Positions 6,301-6,752 of a DNA stretch of 6,752 nucleotides are shown here, one piece after another. The notes beneath the pieces were generated by a model. That model saw nothing but the letters and a program-made list of their open reading frames with translations, did not search any database and was not told the origin of the DNA. The stretch lies in assembly GCA_934130085.1 (NCBI GenBank), contig CAKOXK010000022.1, positions 1 to 6,752 of the forward strand. Reading direction: 5' to 3'. Positions within the stretch are counted from its first letter, which is position 1, and each line of letters begins with the position of its first letter. The stretch is from an uncultured Clostridia bacterium. Its GTDB lineage: Bacteria; Bacillota; Clostridia; TANB77; CAG-508. The position numbers and the translations under genes were made by a program.

Positions 6301-6346
6301 CTCAACTTTTGACTATACCACATATATGGTGGAGCAATCACTTTCA

Positions 6347-6445
6347 TTATATTAAATATCTTTTATTTACTTTATCTTGACTTATCAATGCTTTTATTGT
6401 CTGCTTTTCTACTTCAAGAATGCTTTTATTAAAGGTTTCTCTCAT
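6347..6445 (-). CDS. Small ORF (32 aa) or truncated gene end upstream of the template repeat
   Basis: ATG 6445 opens a 32-codon frame (MRETFNKSILEVEKQTIKAL...NKRYLI), with AGGA about 9 nt upstream. The same frame is open upstream to about 6525 and reads YLRSSWFENCKIGREN before the ATG, which looks protein-like, so this may be the tail of a longer gene cut near 6490-6530. It is predicted mostly helical and charged. It occupies the place where DGRs often carry the accessory gene avd, but I see no convincing Avd similarity and it is far shorter than the roughly 110-130 aa of Avd. Confidence 0.35.
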   Translation of the reverse strand: MRETFNKSILEVEKQTIKALISQDKVNKRYLI

Positions 6446-6500
6446 ATTTTCTCTTCCTATTTTACAATTTTCAAACCAAGAACTTCTTAGATAGTGTATT

Positions 6501-6539
6501 ATATGGTGTGTAAATTTTATTTACACATCATATTTTTTT
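6501..6539 (+). terminator. Hairpin with T-run, terminator- or attenuator-like, before the 6562 gene
   Basis: ATATGGTGTGTAAA (6501-6514) pairs with TTTACACATCATAT (6520-6533), 14 bp with one G-U and a 5-nt loop, followed by six T (6534-6539). This has the form of a plus-strand intrinsic terminator, but no plus-strand gene lies upstream in the window. Its end is 22 nt before a start codon, so it may instead be a leader attenuator or, as DNA, a palindromic operator (TGTGTAAA-n5-TTTACACA) in the divergent region. Confidence 0.6.
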
Positions 6540-6561
6540 GTGCTTACGAAAGGAGTAAAGA

Positions 6562-6752
6562 ATGAATGAATTAACATTATCAGAATGTAGTAAGAGGAGG
6601 TTAGACGAAACATACATAGTAGTGTATGCAATAAAAAATGAGATTAATATAAAGAAGGGAGATTACATCGAGAAGAGCGATATTTACACTTTAATAGGAA
6701 TAGACATAAAAGGTTACAGGCAATTTTTAAACATATATCAAGACAGAGTAAA
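6562..6752 (+). CDS. Unrecognised protein, N-terminal part (cut by right window edge)
   Basis: ATG 6562 begins a frame that stays open for 63 codons to the right edge (MNELTLSECSKRRLDETYIV...). GAAAGGAG at 6548-6555 lies 6 nt upstream, a near-ideal ribosome binding site. Residues are mixed charged and hydrophobic with no signal peptide and no motif I recognise; the pattern KKGDYIEKSDIYTLIGIDIKG could be a small helical domain. It is the only plus-strand gene and is transcribed away from the retroelement. The inverted repeat at 6501-6533 lies just upstream and may regulate it. Confidence 0.7.
   Translation, partial: MNELTLSECSKRRLDETYIVVYAIKNEINIKKGDYIEKSDIYTLIGIDIKGYRQFLNIYQDRV

Noticed and set aside
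6134..6355. Plus-strand 73-codon frame rich in Val (VVVVVV runs)
   Set aside because: It is the antisense of the AAC clusters of the template repeat; it has no ribosome binding site and the minus-strand reading is far more meaningful.
1..6752. CRISPR array, tRNA or rRNA genes
   Set aside because: I found no regularly spaced direct repeats and no tRNA- or rRNA-like sequence on either strand by eye.

Overview
The window is AT-rich and codes with TTA, ATA, AGA and AAA-type codons. Its ribosome binding sites are purine-rich (AAGGAGG, AAAGGA, GAAAGGAG), it has strong intrinsic terminators, and TGG is used for Trp. This fits a low-GC Firmicute, most likely a Clostridia-type gut bacterium; the sequence alone does not name a species. 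Nearly all genes lie on the minus strand, so transcription runs from high to low coordinates.

From left to right: (1) 1-626 holds a MacB/LolD-type ABC transporter ATPase, cut by the window edge. (2) 627-1246 has no gene. It contains a long imperfect inverted repeat (678-803), a possible promoter and a strong minus-strand terminator (948-993). (3) 1247-1855 encodes a single-pass membrane-anchored extracellular protein of unknown function. (4) A 17-bp terminator hairpin with a nested stem (1899-1947) separates it from (5) a DnaB-like hexameric helicase/ATPase (1958-3706). (6) A second long inverted repeat (3784-3896), apparently related to the first, fills the gap before (7) a membrane-anchored cyclophilin (3910-4647). 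(8) 4673-5253 is an unrecognised gene broken by at least two frameshifts. (9) 5307-6088 is a reverse transcriptase with intact palm and thumb but no fingers region. (10) 6110-6140 is a perfect 13-bp hairpin. (11) About 6137-6300 is an AAC-rich template repeat. (12) A small ORF lies at 6347-6445. (13) A plus-strand hairpin with a T-run (6501-6539) precedes a plus-strand gene that runs off the right edge (6562-6752).

The main result is that 5307 to about 6340 is a diversity-generating retroelement (DGR). The RT has the IGNLTxQ motif and YVDD box of DGR-class RTs. Directly upstream, on the same strand, is a non-coding segment that reads like the C-terminal end of a DUF1566/C-type-lectin-like variable domain, with Asn AAC codons packed into two clusters. 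The target gene with its variable repeat is not in the window. The RT has lost its N-terminal half: its first 17 or so codons survive, then the frame jumps straight to the catalytic motif-A Asp. The next gene downstream is also frameshifted. The cassette therefore looks like a decaying DGR, or one that depends on an RT in trans, while the flanking cyclophilin and helicase remain open.
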